Program-made: the position numbers and the translations under genes
The notes under the pieces: model-generated
Database searches by the model: none
Told to the model about the DNA's origin: nothing
What the model saw: the letters and a program-made list of their open reading frames with translations, nothing else
Source of the DNA: an uncultured Clostridia bacterium
Lineage (GTDB): Bacteria; Bacillota; Clostridia; Oscillospirales; Acutalibacteraceae
Direction: 5' to 3'
Length of the DNA stretch: 63,415 nt
Assembly (NCBI GenBank): GCA_946500295.1
Contig: CAMMVF010000015.1
Location: 1-63,415, forward strand
In this document: positions 1 to 7,615 of the stretch, piece after piece
Numbering within the stretch: position 1 is the stretch's first letter
How the letters are laid out: every line of letters starts with the position of its first letter

Positions 1-49
1 AGAAAAAGGGAAATAGAAAAAAAAATCAAATTCTCCGCCCCCCCTCGGG

Positions 50-106
50 GGGGCGGGCGCGCGCCGGTGCAAGCAAGGCTTGCTTGCAACGGCGCTCGCC
101 CGCCCC
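50..106. terminator. Very GC-rich long hairpin
   Basis: The outer arms GGGGCGGGCG (50-59) and CGCCCGCCCC (97-106) pair perfectly. They enclose GCGCCG/CGGCGC (61-66/90-95) and an almost perfect inner palindrome, TGCAAGCAAG/CTTGCTTGCA (68-88). The stem is about 26 bp with two small defects. It lies just downstream of the minus-strand gene ending at 123, so it may stop that transcript, although no clear T tract follows. Confidence 0.5.
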
Positions 107-122
107 TTGCTTTGCAGCTTCA

Positions 123-430
123 TCACAAATAACTAAATACAAGCATTACCACAGTATAAACAGTTAAAGCCGACCAAATTACCGCAAGCAAAATATCGCT
201 CGGCTTTTTTAATCTGCAAGCTCTATATACGAACAGTGCAGTTGCTGAAGCAACGATTATCAAAAAATACCCGTAATTCACCTCGCGCTCCAGTATCACC
301 TGCTCTACAAGCATCAGCATAAAGGTGACAATAACACCCACCAAGCCTCCAATACGCCGTGCCCTGTACTCGACCCTTAGCTTGTTGTCGGTTTTGACTG
401 CCTCCGGCTGAAAGATTTATCCTCTTTCAT
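123..430 (-). pseudogene. Small membrane protein, DUF6442-like, probably frameshifted near the N-terminus
   Basis: The open frame 123-344 encodes two to three hydrophobic segments with the central pattern VNYGYF and RLKKPSD, which resembles DUF6442-type small membrane proteins of Clostridia. The same frame continues upstream as convincing coding sequence (PEAVKTDNKLRVEYRARR) but has no start codon. A good ATG with AGGGG eight bases before it lies at 430 in another frame (MKEDKS), and that frame stops at 377. A single-base shift around 400-412 would join the two. It is either a pseudogene or a sequencing error; alternatively translation starts at GTG or TTG near 341-344. Function unknown. Confidence 0.45.
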
Positions 431-481
431 TTGAACTGCCCCTAATAAATAATTTCATATCGGCCCTTTAATCAATCGAAT

Positions 482-661
482 CTACTTTAACATTCCGTCC
501 TTATCGAAGTAGTCCTTATCCGAAAGCTCCTCCGGCTCGTCGAGGTTGTAGTCGCTGTTTTTAAACATACCCGAGCCTATGCTGTAGTTTATATTCTGAG
601 TTTTTGCATAATAGACAGCAATTAGAATTATAATCACTGCAATCACGAGCAACCACCACAT
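482..661 (-). CDS. Short single-pass membrane protein (59 aa), unknown function
   Basis: The start ATG at 661 is preceded by a perfect AAGGAGG ribosome binding site, which makes translation likely. The N-terminus MWWLLVIAVIIILIAVYYA is one transmembrane helix. It is followed by a polar, acidic cytoplasmic-type tail rich in Asp, Glu and Lys, with a DEPEEL stretch. It is transcribed in the same direction as the DUF6442-like gene downstream and the NlpC/P60 gene upstream, from which a terminator separates it. I recognise no family. Confidence 0.7.
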   Translation of the reverse strand: MWWLLVIAVIIILIAVYYAKTQNINYSIGSGMFKNSDYNLDEPEELSDKDYFDKDGMLK

Positions 662-711
662 AGCGTACCTCCTTTTTCGTTAATTATATTACAATTAAGC
701 CTCGCTTACAA

Positions 712-745
712 GTAAAAAAGCGCCGCTCAATCGAGCGACGCTTAA
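712..745 (-). terminator. Rho-independent terminator of the NlpC/P60 gene
   Basis: Read on the minus strand, AAGCGTCGCTC and GAGCGGCGCTT form an 11-bp stem with one mismatch and a four-base loop, followed by a T run. It starts about 15 bases after the stop codon at 760. Confidence 0.8.
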
Positions 746-759
746 TTTATTATTTACAA

Positions 760-2568
760 TTACTTGCGGTAACGAGTAATCTCCTTGACCTTATTGCCCT
801 GAGTGGCGAATATTGCAAGCGAAAGTGTTGCAACAAAGAAGAGAATGGTTGCAATCCAAATTGCCATTGTGCTATCTCCTGTGCTAGCTGCACCCTTGCC
901 GACTGTATCACCGGTCTTAGGTGATGTAGCCTGAGAATTGGTCTCGACAAGCTTAACGGTTGTTCCAGCCTCAGTAGCAGCTGTAGTAACAATCTCTGTC
1001 TGTGCCTCTGTCGGAGCTTCTGTTGCATTGGTTACATTTGCTACCTGAATCTCAAGAGCCTTGATAAACTCGGGATCTGCGATTCCGTCAACTTCCAACG
1101 CAAGGTTTGCCTGAGCAAGCTTTACAGCGTCTTCGGTCTTTTCATCAAATATTCCCGAAGCCTCTCCGCTCATGTAACCCGCCTCTATCAGAAGATCCTG
1201 CAGAGCTGTTACGTCCAAGCCTGTGTAGCCAAGCTTGAGGTTTGAATACTCGGGCGACTTAACAGCCGCCTCTGAAAGAAGCACTGCAAACTGTTCGTCT
1301 GTCATCTCTTCTACAGGCTCTAGCTCGGAAGCTGTAAAGTACGCCTGCATAGCCTCGTATGTATCCTCGTCAAATACTCCGTCTATATCGCCGAAGTAGT
1401 AGCGAAGCTCAGCAAGTCTGGACTGAAGCTGAGATACCTTTGTTCCCTCGCCGCCTAAAGCGAGCTTGTCAACCTTGGGAGGTTCGGTAGGAGCCTGCGT
1501 AGGCGCTTCTGTCGGTGCCTCTGTAGCTACAGTCTCCTGCTCTGGATCCGTAGCGGCCTCATTATAGTCGGGAGCAGTCGCTACTTCCTCAACATATGTA
1601 GGAGCCTCTGTTGCCGGCTCCGTCGGGGGATCTGTTGCCTTTGTAGCCTCAGTTGCGGGCTGAGTAGGCTTCTGGTAGCTCTCAAGAGCCGACCATGTGT
1701 AAGGACCTACCTCTCCGTCAGAGAGAAGTCCCATGTCCGTCTGGAAATTCTTTACACATTTTTCTGTGTATTGACCGAAATATCCTGTAACCTCTTCGTT
1801 ATAGTAGCCTATATCGGCAAGCTTCTGCTGGAGCTTTTCAACCTCGTCTCCCTGTGAGCCTACTCTGAGGATACCGTCGTTTGAAGAGCTGTTGTTTGAA
1901 GAATCGCCGGAGTTTGAAGAATTACTTGAGTTTGAGTTGCTGTAGTCGGTCTGCTCATATGCGCTTGACGGAGGAGCAATATCGGAAACACCGTCTGAAC
2001 CGAATGAGTAGGTGACGCCGTCGAGAGTCCTTGTTGTGTTTACAACATACTGACCGTCCTCATAATAATAGCTGTCTCCGTTGTAGAGTACCCAGCCTGT
2101 GCTCGGGTAGCTCACGCCGTAGAGCTTAAACCACTCAACCCAGCTTACCTCATTGACTGAGCCGTAGCACATATCATAGTAAGAGCTTCTCGCATCGACT
2201 GCAAGTCCGTTTCCGACATAAACTCCTACGTGACCCGGCTTGTGCAGTCCAAGTCCGTGAATTCTCGGAATACCGTTTGAAACATAGCCCCACTCGCTAG
2301 ACATCGAAAGCATATCAACTCTGTTGCCGCCAACGCCGTTGTATGACCAAATAAGTCCCGAGCAATCCACTGCGCCCGGAGTGGTTCCGCCCCATACATA
2401 GTCCCAATCCTCATAATAAGCGTTGAGACAGTAAGAGCTCAATCCTACGCCTGTACTGGTTGCGGCAAAAACCGAAATCGTTCCGACTGTGAAAATCGAG
2501 AACACAATCGCAATTACCATTAAAATAGAGATAACGGCTCTGCCTGTTTTTTGAAATGAACTGTGCAT
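760..2568 (-). CDS. Secreted NlpC/P60 cell-wall endopeptidase with three peptidoglycan-binding domains and a sortase-like anchor
   Basis: Peptidoglycan hydrolase of 602 aa. A signal peptide (1-36) is followed by an NlpC/P60 domain (about 40-150) with the catalytic cysteine in DCSG (Cys69), the histidine in GHVGVYVG (His113) and a polar third residue near Asp125. After Ser/Asn-rich and Thr-Glu-Ala-Pro linkers come three PG_binding_1 repeats (about 233-298, 370-435 and 455-525). The C-terminus has SPKTGD, a hydrophobic helix and a basic tail, the layout of a sortase substrate. The start at 2568 is chosen over an upstream one because AGGAGG precedes it and the signal peptide begins there. Its transcript ends at the hairpin 712-745. 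A WalR-type box lies upstream. It probably acts in cell-wall remodelling outside the membrane. Confidence 0.9.
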   Translation of the reverse strand: MHSSFQKTGRAVISILMVIAIVFSIFTVGTISVFAATSTGVGLSSYCLNAYYEDWDYVWGGTTPGAVDCSGLIWSYNGVGGNRVDMLSMSSEWGYVSNGIPRIHGLGLHKPGHVGVYVGNGLAVDARSSYYDMCYGSVNEVSWVEWFKLYGVSYPSTGWVLYNGDSYYYEDGQYVVNTTRTLDGVTYSFGSDGVSDIAPPSSAYEQTDYSNSNSSNSSNSGDSSNNSSSNDGILRVGSQGDEVEKLQQKLADIGYYNEEVTGYFGQYTEKCVKNFQTDMGLLSDGEVGPYTWSALESYQKPTQPATEATKATDPPTEPATEAPTYVEEVATAPDYNEAATDPEQETVATEAPTEAPTQAPTEPPKVDKLALGGEGTKVSQLQSRLAELRYYFGDIDGVFDEDTYEAMQAYFTASELEPVEEMTDEQFAVLLSEAAVKSPEYSNLKLGYTGLDVTALQDLLIEAGYMSGEASGIFDEKTEDAVKLAQANLALEVDGIADPEFIKALEIQVANVTNATEAPTEAQTEIVTTAATEAGTTVKLVETNSQATSPKTGDTVGKGAASTGDSTMAIWIATILFFVATLSLAIFATQGNKVKEITRYRK

Positions 2569-2698
2569 TGTACTTCGTACCTCCTGAAATCCTGGATAAA
2601 TTAGATAAATTACACTCAACCCGTTTTCTTTCAAACAACAATATATCATTTGAGAAAAGCACATTAAATTGATTTGTTAACAGTCCCAAAGTAAAACT

Positions 2699-2715
2699 GT
2701 AACAATTTGGTTACA
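2699..2715 (-). promoter_or_regulatory. Candidate WalR (YycF) binding box
   Basis: On the minus strand the site reads TGTAAC-CAAAT-TGTTAC. This fits the known WalR consensus TGTWAH-N5-TGTWAH of Gram-positive bacteria. It also lies inside a near-perfect palindrome (2696-2717). It is about 130 bases upstream of the NlpC/P60 start, and cell-wall hydrolase genes are the classical WalR targets. The link is inferred. Confidence 0.5.
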
Positions 2716-3019
2716 GTCTATCACAACCATTCCTGGAAAGCAAGCTTTTTCTTGAATTTGCGCAGTTTACATAAATCTTATCATCACCTCACTAATCTTT
2801 TACTCATCTTTCTGGCGAAATGGCCAAAGCATACCCTCTTCTATCCAATAAATCCGCCAATCAAACTCCTTTTTCAGAGCCGACAAAGCGGCGTGTTGGG
2901 CATGTCCAACCGTAAATTGTGTAATTATTTTGTCACCTAAGCTCTGATTTTAAATGAATTTTCATCAAATACCCCACAGCTTTTACTATTTATATCAAAA
3001 TTGTAACAGTTATATTCTC

Positions 3020-3331
3020 TCAATTAATCTCCGGATACCTGCACAGCAGCTCTTCCACCACCTGATGAAAATGCTCCGGACTTACCTTGTTGATATTCAA
3101 ATATTGAGCCATACGCTCTGTGTAGGCTCTCTCATTGCTTATCCCCTCAATAACCGATACTCCATGTGCGCCTGCTGCCAATATGCCGTAATTCTCGTAA
3201 AGCCTGCCCTCTATGTTTAGTACGCCGGATACTACGACCGAAAACGAGCAGTCACTGCCGACACTCGCCCTCGGCTTCAGCCTTCCATCCAATTTACTTT
3301 CAACCGATAAAATTTGCATTTTTATTAACAT
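3020..3331 (-). CDS. Small conserved protein, DUF6514-like
   Basis: This 103-aa protein has no signal peptide or transmembrane segment. It resembles the DUF6514 family of Clostridia, with the central YENYGILA pattern and a SNERAYTERMAQYLN stretch. The start at 3331 has GAGGGG five bases upstream. Function is unknown in the family. It stands alone between the NlpC/P60 regulatory region and the divergent glycosyltransferase operon. Confidence 0.65.
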   Translation of the reverse strand: MLIKMQILSVESKLDGRLKPRASVGSDCSFSVVVSGVLNIEGRLYENYGILAAGAHGVSVIEGISNERAYTERMAQYLNINKVSPEHFHQVVEELLCRYPEIN

Positions 3332-3500
3332 ATACCCCTCTTAACAGATATAATTATATTTTATGTATGTATATTTAGCAATACGCTCTTAGTTGAAATG
3401 CACAATATTTAGTGGTTTTTAAAATCACATATCCTATATATAATATTTCCTGCTTTTAAAACCCGGTATGATAATTTTTGTATATTAATACAGTAAAGAG

Positions 3501-3528
3501 TTGTAAAAATTACAAATTAGTGTATAAT
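3501..3528 (+). promoter_or_regulatory. Probable promoter of the glycosyltransferase operon
   Basis: TTGTAA-N16-TATAAT, about 130 bases before the start at 3659. The -35 lies in a small palindrome, TTGTAA-AAA-TTACAA (3501-3515), which could be an operator. The -35 match is moderate. Confidence 0.45.
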
Positions 3529-3658
3529 TAAGTAGACAAAGAGAGTTGTCCGTGGAATTTGCACCCTTTATGACAAAAATACCGATAAACCCGGATTTAC
3601 GCTGTTGACTGTCTATATTATATGTATATATATGGAATTTATTCCACTAGGAGGAAAA

Positions 3659-4645
3659 ATGACTACCCTTTATTTAGCGGTCCCCTGCTATAATGAGCAG
3701 GAGGTTTTACCGGACACAACTGAAAAACTAAGCGCAAAGCTCAATTCGCTGATAAACGGCGGGCGGATTTCGCCCGAGAGCAGAATCATGTATATTGACG
3801 ACGGCTCAAAGGACACGACCTGGGAGCTTATTACAAAGCTGCACGAGGAAAATCCGCTGGTTGCAGGCCTGAAGATGTCGAGAAATCGAGGACACCAAAA
3901 CACCCTGTACGGAGGACTTATGGTGGCAAAAGAGCTTGCTGATGCGGTAATATCCATAGACGCGGATTTGCAGGACGACATTGACGCTATTGATGAAATG
4001 CTCGATAAATATGAAAACGGCTGCGACATAGTTTACGGAGTTCGCAGCAAGCGCGACACGGACACATTTTTTAAGCGATTCACCGCCGAGGGCTTTTACA
4101 AGATTCTGAGCTTTTTGGGAGCCGAGGTGGTATTTAACCACGCAGATTACCGGCTGATGAGCAAGCGCGCTTTAGACGAGCTTCAAAACTTCCGAGAGGT
4201 GAACCTCTTTTTGAGGGGAATAGTAACCATGATAGGCTTTAAGACCGATACAGTCGAGTACAAGCGCAAGGAAAGGCTCGCTGGAGAGAGCAAATACCCC
4301 CTGAAAAAGATGCTCTCGCTTGCGTGGGAGGGCGTGACCTCGCTGAGCATCAAGCCAATCAGGCTCATCACCGTGCTGGGTGCACTGGTATTTATAGTCA
4401 GTATTATAATGCTCATCTACTCGCTGGTTACCCACATTCTCGGCAGCACCACCTGGGGCTGGACAAGCCTTATAGTATCTATCTGGGCTTTGGGAGGACT
4501 TCAGCTCTTTGCAATAGGAGTTATAGGAGAGTATATTGGTAAAATTTACCTTGAGGCTAAGCGCCGCCCGAGATTCATAGTCGATAAATTAATAAATCGA
4601 ACTGCAGATGAAACAACGGAAGAAGCATCGGAGGAAACGCCATGA
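3659..4645 (+). CDS. Family 2 glycosyltransferase, GtrB/DPM1-like, membrane-anchored
   Basis: A 328-aa enzyme expected to move a sugar from a nucleotide donor to a polyprenyl phosphate at the inner membrane face. It has the GT-A nucleotide-binding segment VPCYNEQEVLP at the N-terminus, IDDGSKDTTW, and the metal-binding DADLQDD near residue 100. Two C-terminal transmembrane helices (about 233-255 and 268-292) are typical of bactoprenol glucosyltransferases. The start at 3659 is preferred because AGGAGG precedes it; the open frame extends further upstream without a site. Its stop overlaps the next gene by four bases (ATGA), which implies translational coupling. The acceptor and sugar cannot be told from sequence. 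Confidence 0.9.
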   Translation: MTTLYLAVPCYNEQEVLPDTTEKLSAKLNSLINGGRISPESRIMYIDDGSKDTTWELITKLHEENPLVAGLKMSRNRGHQNTLYGGLMVAKELADAVISIDADLQDDIDAIDEMLDKYENGCDIVYGVRSKRDTDTFFKRFTAEGFYKILSFLGAEVVFNHADYRLMSKRALDELQNFREVNLFLRGIVTMIGFKTDTVEYKRKERLAGESKYPLKKMLSLAWEGVTSLSIKPIRLITVLGALVFIVSIIMLIYSLVTHILGSTTWGWTSLIVSIWALGGLQLFAIGVIGEYIGKIYLEAKRRPRFIVDKLINRTADETTEEASEETP

Positions 4646-5184
4646 AAAAACACACTGCACCGATAACCATTGCCCTTTTGATTTTTATAATACTTACCGC
4701 CTGCGGCTGCTCAAACGGCGGCGAGCATAACAGCTCCAAAATCGACGTATCCGCCTCGCAGGCAGGTACATATCCGGGAGAGAAGCTTGAATATTACGCC
4801 AACGGAGAGAGCGAGGAAGCGGCTGTAGAAACGCTTATAAACGATGTAATACCTCAGGTGCTCACAGACGAGATGACCGCCGACGGGAATCTTACGGTAA
4901 ACTCCCTTACAGTCGAAGCATATCAGCTGTCAGACTTTGAAAACGGCTCAGTCGCCACAGTCACCCTTAGCGCAGATATTGAGGGCAGCGACCCTATGCA
5001 GCGCTCAATCCTCGCCGCAATCACCTCAGCCCCGCTCGAAGGAGCAGAGGGCTTTCGGGCTTATTTTCTGAATTATCAGAATATCGACCAGGCGGACGAG
5101 ATCACCGAGGAGGCTAAGGAGCAGTTTTTGCTCGAGTCGCTGCCGCAGTCAAGCGGCGAACCCTCGTCCTCCTCAGCCGAATAA
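4642..5184 (+). CDS. Lipoprotein of unknown function coupled to the glycosyltransferase
   Basis: A 180-aa exported protein with an N-terminal lysine pair, a hydrophobic core and the lipobox LTAC (Cys21), so it should be lipidated and held on the outer face of the membrane. The rest is acidic and hydrophilic with a Ser-rich C-terminus. I recognise no domain. The ATGA overlap with the preceding glycosyltransferase suggests they are made together. Confidence 0.75.
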   Translation: MKKHTAPITIALLIFIILTACGCSNGGEHNSSKIDVSASQAGTYPGEKLEYYANGESEEAAVETLINDVIPQVLTDEMTADGNLTVNSLTVEAYQLSDFENGSVATVTLSADIEGSDPMQRSILAAITSAPLEGAEGFRAYFLNYQNIDQADEITEEAKEQFLLESLPQSSGEPSSSSAE

Positions 5185-5304
5185 TAAAAACATATAGCTC
5201 TTCAGACATAAGTGGCTTAAATATTATCTTTACCTGATTTTTACATTTATTTTATATATTATTAGTCTATTGACTGTATAGTAATATTTATAACATTTAT
5301 GCCT

Positions 5305-5463
5305 TATAACCAAGTCTCCGATGTCCCCCTGTGTAGGCAGCCGGGGACATTAAGTCTTTCGGTGAGGTTTAATCCCCCAACCCTGAGGATCAAAGCTCCC
5401 CTGCAACGGTTGCAATCGTCGCAGGCGTGATCAAACGAGCTTGTCACGCGGCGAAGATTTAAA
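5305..5463 (+). repeat. Dispersed repeat family A, full-length copy
   Basis: Runs from TATAACCAAGTC to GAAGATTTAAA and contains three internal hairpins: a GAGCAAAGCTC-type one, GCGACGGTTGC-type around 5402-5421, and GCGTGA/TCACGC around 5424-5448. Related copies lie at 22205, 23781, 25012, 26909, 39213, 40860 and 55887, with an inverted partial copy at 6037. Confidence 0.85.
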
Positions 5464-5480
5464 AGTGTGAGGTGCGAACC

Positions 5481-5594
5481 GTGTTCAACTATAACATTAA
5501 AAGATTAATCATATTTGCTATTCAGGCGGTCGGCATAATAGTTGTTCTTATTGCTCTGGTCTTGATTGTATTTAATGTATTACCATTATCGTGA
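5481..5594 (+). CDS. Possible 37-aa single-pass membrane peptide
   Basis: A GTG start at 5481 with GTGAGGTG eight bases upstream opens a frame with a short basic N-terminus (NYNIKR) and one long hydrophobic helix rich in Ile, Val and Leu, then a stop at 5592. It begins 18 bases after the end of repeat A and runs over the 3' junction of the methyltransferase relic on the other strand. The helix could be chance; no family recognised. Confidence 0.3.
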   Translation: MFNYNIKRLIIFAIQAVGIIVVLIALVLIVFNVLPLS

Positions 5595-5911
5595 TTTATT
5601 AACCCTTCTACATTTTCAAGTAGAAAACCTCTTGCTGGATGGTTTGTATTTATTTTGTCTTGAAGTATCCTTTCAATTTCAAAGAATAGTGTTCCTCTTG
5701 TGTCTGCAAATCCATTTCTATTTCCCGCCGAACTAAATGGTTGGCAAGGAAATCCCGCTAACAAATAATCAAAGTTTGGAATATCTTGATTTGTATTGAC
5801 GAGAGTAATATCTCCAAATATCTCTTCCTCACCATAAAATCCATTGTATGCCTGAACCGCATAATGTGCGATTTTATTTCCGAACATAATGAAAGACAGC
5901 GCAAAAAGCAT
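5522..5911 (-). pseudogene. Relic of a C5 cytosine DNA methyltransferase (Dcm type)
   Basis: Only about 107 residues (5564-5884) are family sequence. They include motif IV with the catalytic cysteine (AGFPCQPFSSAG), the following RGTLFFEIERIL, and motif VI (LLENVEGLINH). Motif I with the AdoMet-binding FAGxGG is absent at the N-terminus, and motifs VIII-X and the target recognition domain are absent at the C-terminus, so it cannot be an active enzyme. The first ten and last thirteen residues of the open frame are unrelated sequence. The fragment lies between inverted A-repeat ends, and a 9-bp inverted repeat (AAAGACAGC, 5892-5933) marks its N-terminal junction. It is not a copy of the intact methyltransferase at 12749. 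Confidence 0.8.
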
Positions 5912-6036
5912 TTCTGCCTTCTATGCTGTCTTTACGCCTTTACAACGCCCGTTGGTTATATTTCGATGTTGTTTTAAAATTACTGCCTTATGTGGCGTTA
6001 GCTAACCGATAGCCCCGTTTTTTTATCGGAGCACAG

Positions 6037-6101
6037 CGTGACAACCTCGTTTGATCACGCCGGATACAGAGGTGGAATACATCGGAGACTTGGTTATATA
6101 G
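6037..6101 (-). repeat. Dispersed repeat family A, partial inverted copy
   Basis: Minus-strand copy holding the TATAACCAAGTC end and the GCGTGA/TCACGC hairpin but lacking the middle. Its outer 19 bases match those of the copy at 5305 in inverted orientation, so the two bracket the methyltransferase relic like terminal inverted repeats. Confidence 0.75.
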
Positions 6102-6113
6102 TGTAAAATTTTC

Positions 6114-7601
6114 TTATTTCAAGCAGGTGTAGCCCATGAGGTATTCATCTACCTCGGCGGCGCAGTCCCTGCCCTCTCTGATTGCCCATACAACCAGCGA
6201 CTGACCTCTGTGCATATCGCCTGCTGTGAACACCTTATCCACTGAGGTACTGTATTTTCCCTGCTCGGTCGCAACATTGCTGCGCTCGTTTGTCTCTGCC
6301 TTAAATGCCTCGGGAATATACTGAGCAGGTCCTAAGAAGCCTGCGGCAATGAGCACCAGCTCGGCTTCGATATACTCCTCGCTGCCCTCTACCTGCTGCA
6401 TTACGTTTCTGCCTGCTTCCTCGTCATATACTGATTTGAGCTTTACAGTAACTACGCCCTTGAGCGCACCGTTTTCGTCCTTGACAAACTCCTTGACGGT
6501 GGTCTGATATCTCCTCGGGTCACAGCCGAACACCGCTATAGCCTCCTCCTGACCATAGTCTGTCTTGCAGACTCTCGGCCACTCCGGCCACGGGTTGTTC
6601 TCGGCTCTCTGATCCGGCAGCTTCGGCATCATCTCGAGCTGAACCACGCTCTTGCAGCCCTGTCTTATGGCAGTTCCCACGCAGTCGTTGCCCGTGTCGC
6701 CGCCGCCGATGATAACTACATTCTTATCCTGAGCGGAAATGTAATTACCGTCCTTGAGATTTGAATCGAGCAGGCTCTTTGTAGTAGCCTTGAGATAATC
6801 TACCGCAAAGTAAATCCCGCTTGCGTCTCTGCCCGGGGCGTTTATATCCCTCGGGTTTCCCGCTCCGCAGCAGAGAATTACTGCGTCGTAGCTGTCAAGC
6901 AGCTCGTTTGCATCTACGTTTTCTCCGACATTCACGCCGGTCAAAAATTCAACGCCCTCAGCCACCATGAGCTTTATTCGCCTGTCAACAATCTGCTTTT
7001 CCAGCTTCATGTTCGGAATTCCGTACATCAAAAGTCCGCCGGCTCTGTCGTCCTTTTCATAGACGGTCACGCTGTGGCCTCTTTTGTTGAGCTGGTCAGC
7101 GCAGGCAAGTCCTGCAGGACCCGAGCCTACTACAGCCACCCTCTTGCCCGTGCGGACGCTTGGCGCTTTCGGCTTCATCATCCCTGTTTCAAAAGCATTT
7201 TCTATGATAAAGTGTTCATTTTCCTTAACGCTTACCGGCAAGCCGTTCAGTCCGCAGGTGCAGGCAGCCTCGCACAGCGCCGGGCAAACCCTCGAGGTAA
7301 ATTCGGGGAAGTTGTTAGTAACAAACAGCCTGTGTGCCGCCGCCTCGTACTCGCCTGTAAAAACAAGGTCGTTCCACTCCGGGATAAGGTTGTTGAGCGG
7401 ACAGCCCGACACCATACCCATCAGCGGCTGACCGTTTTGACAAAACGGAACGCCGCAGTCCATGCACCTTGCCGCCTGGCGCTTTCTCTCCTCCGGCAGC
7501 AGCGGAGTGTGGAACTCGTTGTAATTCTTTATTCTTTCAAGGGGCTTTGTGCCCTCGTTGTTCTTTCTGTCATAATCCAAAAAGCCTGTTGGTTTTCCCA
7601 C
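6114..7601 (-). CDS. gltD: Glutamate synthase small (beta) subunit, NADPH-dependent
   Basis: A 495-aa flavoprotein that passes electrons from NADPH to the large subunit for reductive transfer of the glutamine amide to 2-oxoglutarate. The N-terminal Fer4_20 region has the iron-sulfur cysteines (CMDCGVPFC, then CPALCEAACTC). The FAD fold follows with VAVVGSGPAGLACA near residue 150, then the NADPH fold with IIGGGDTGND. A final GDMHRGQSLVVWAI segment closes the FAD site. Length and domain order match GltD. The gene lies 14 bases after gltB in the same direction, so the two form one operon. Confidence 0.97.
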   Translation of the reverse strand: MGKPTGFLDYDRKNNEGTKPLERIKNYNEFHTPLLPEERKRQAARCMDCGVPFCQNGQPLMGMVSGCPLNNLIPEWNDLVFTGEYEAAAHRLFVTNNFPEFTSRVCPALCEAACTCGLNGLPVSVKENEHFIIENAFETGMMKPKAPSVRTGKRVAVVGSGPAGLACADQLNKRGHSVTVYEKDDRAGGLLMYGIPNMKLEKQIVDRRIKLMVAEGVEFLTGVNVGENVDANELLDSYDAVILCCGAGNPRDINAPGRDASGIYFAVDYLKATTKSLLDSNLKDGNYISAQDKNVVIIGGGDTGNDCVGTAIRQGCKSVVQLEMMPKLPDQRAENNPWPEWPRVCKTDYGQEEAIAVFGCDPRRYQTTVKEFVKDENGALKGVVTVKLKSVYDEEAGRNVMQQVEGSEEYIEAELVLIAAGFLGPAQYIPEAFKAETNERSNVATEQGKYSTSVDKVFTAGDMHRGQSLVVWAIREGRDCAAEVDEYLMGYTCLK

Positions 7602-7615
7602 CTTTGCCGCCTCCT

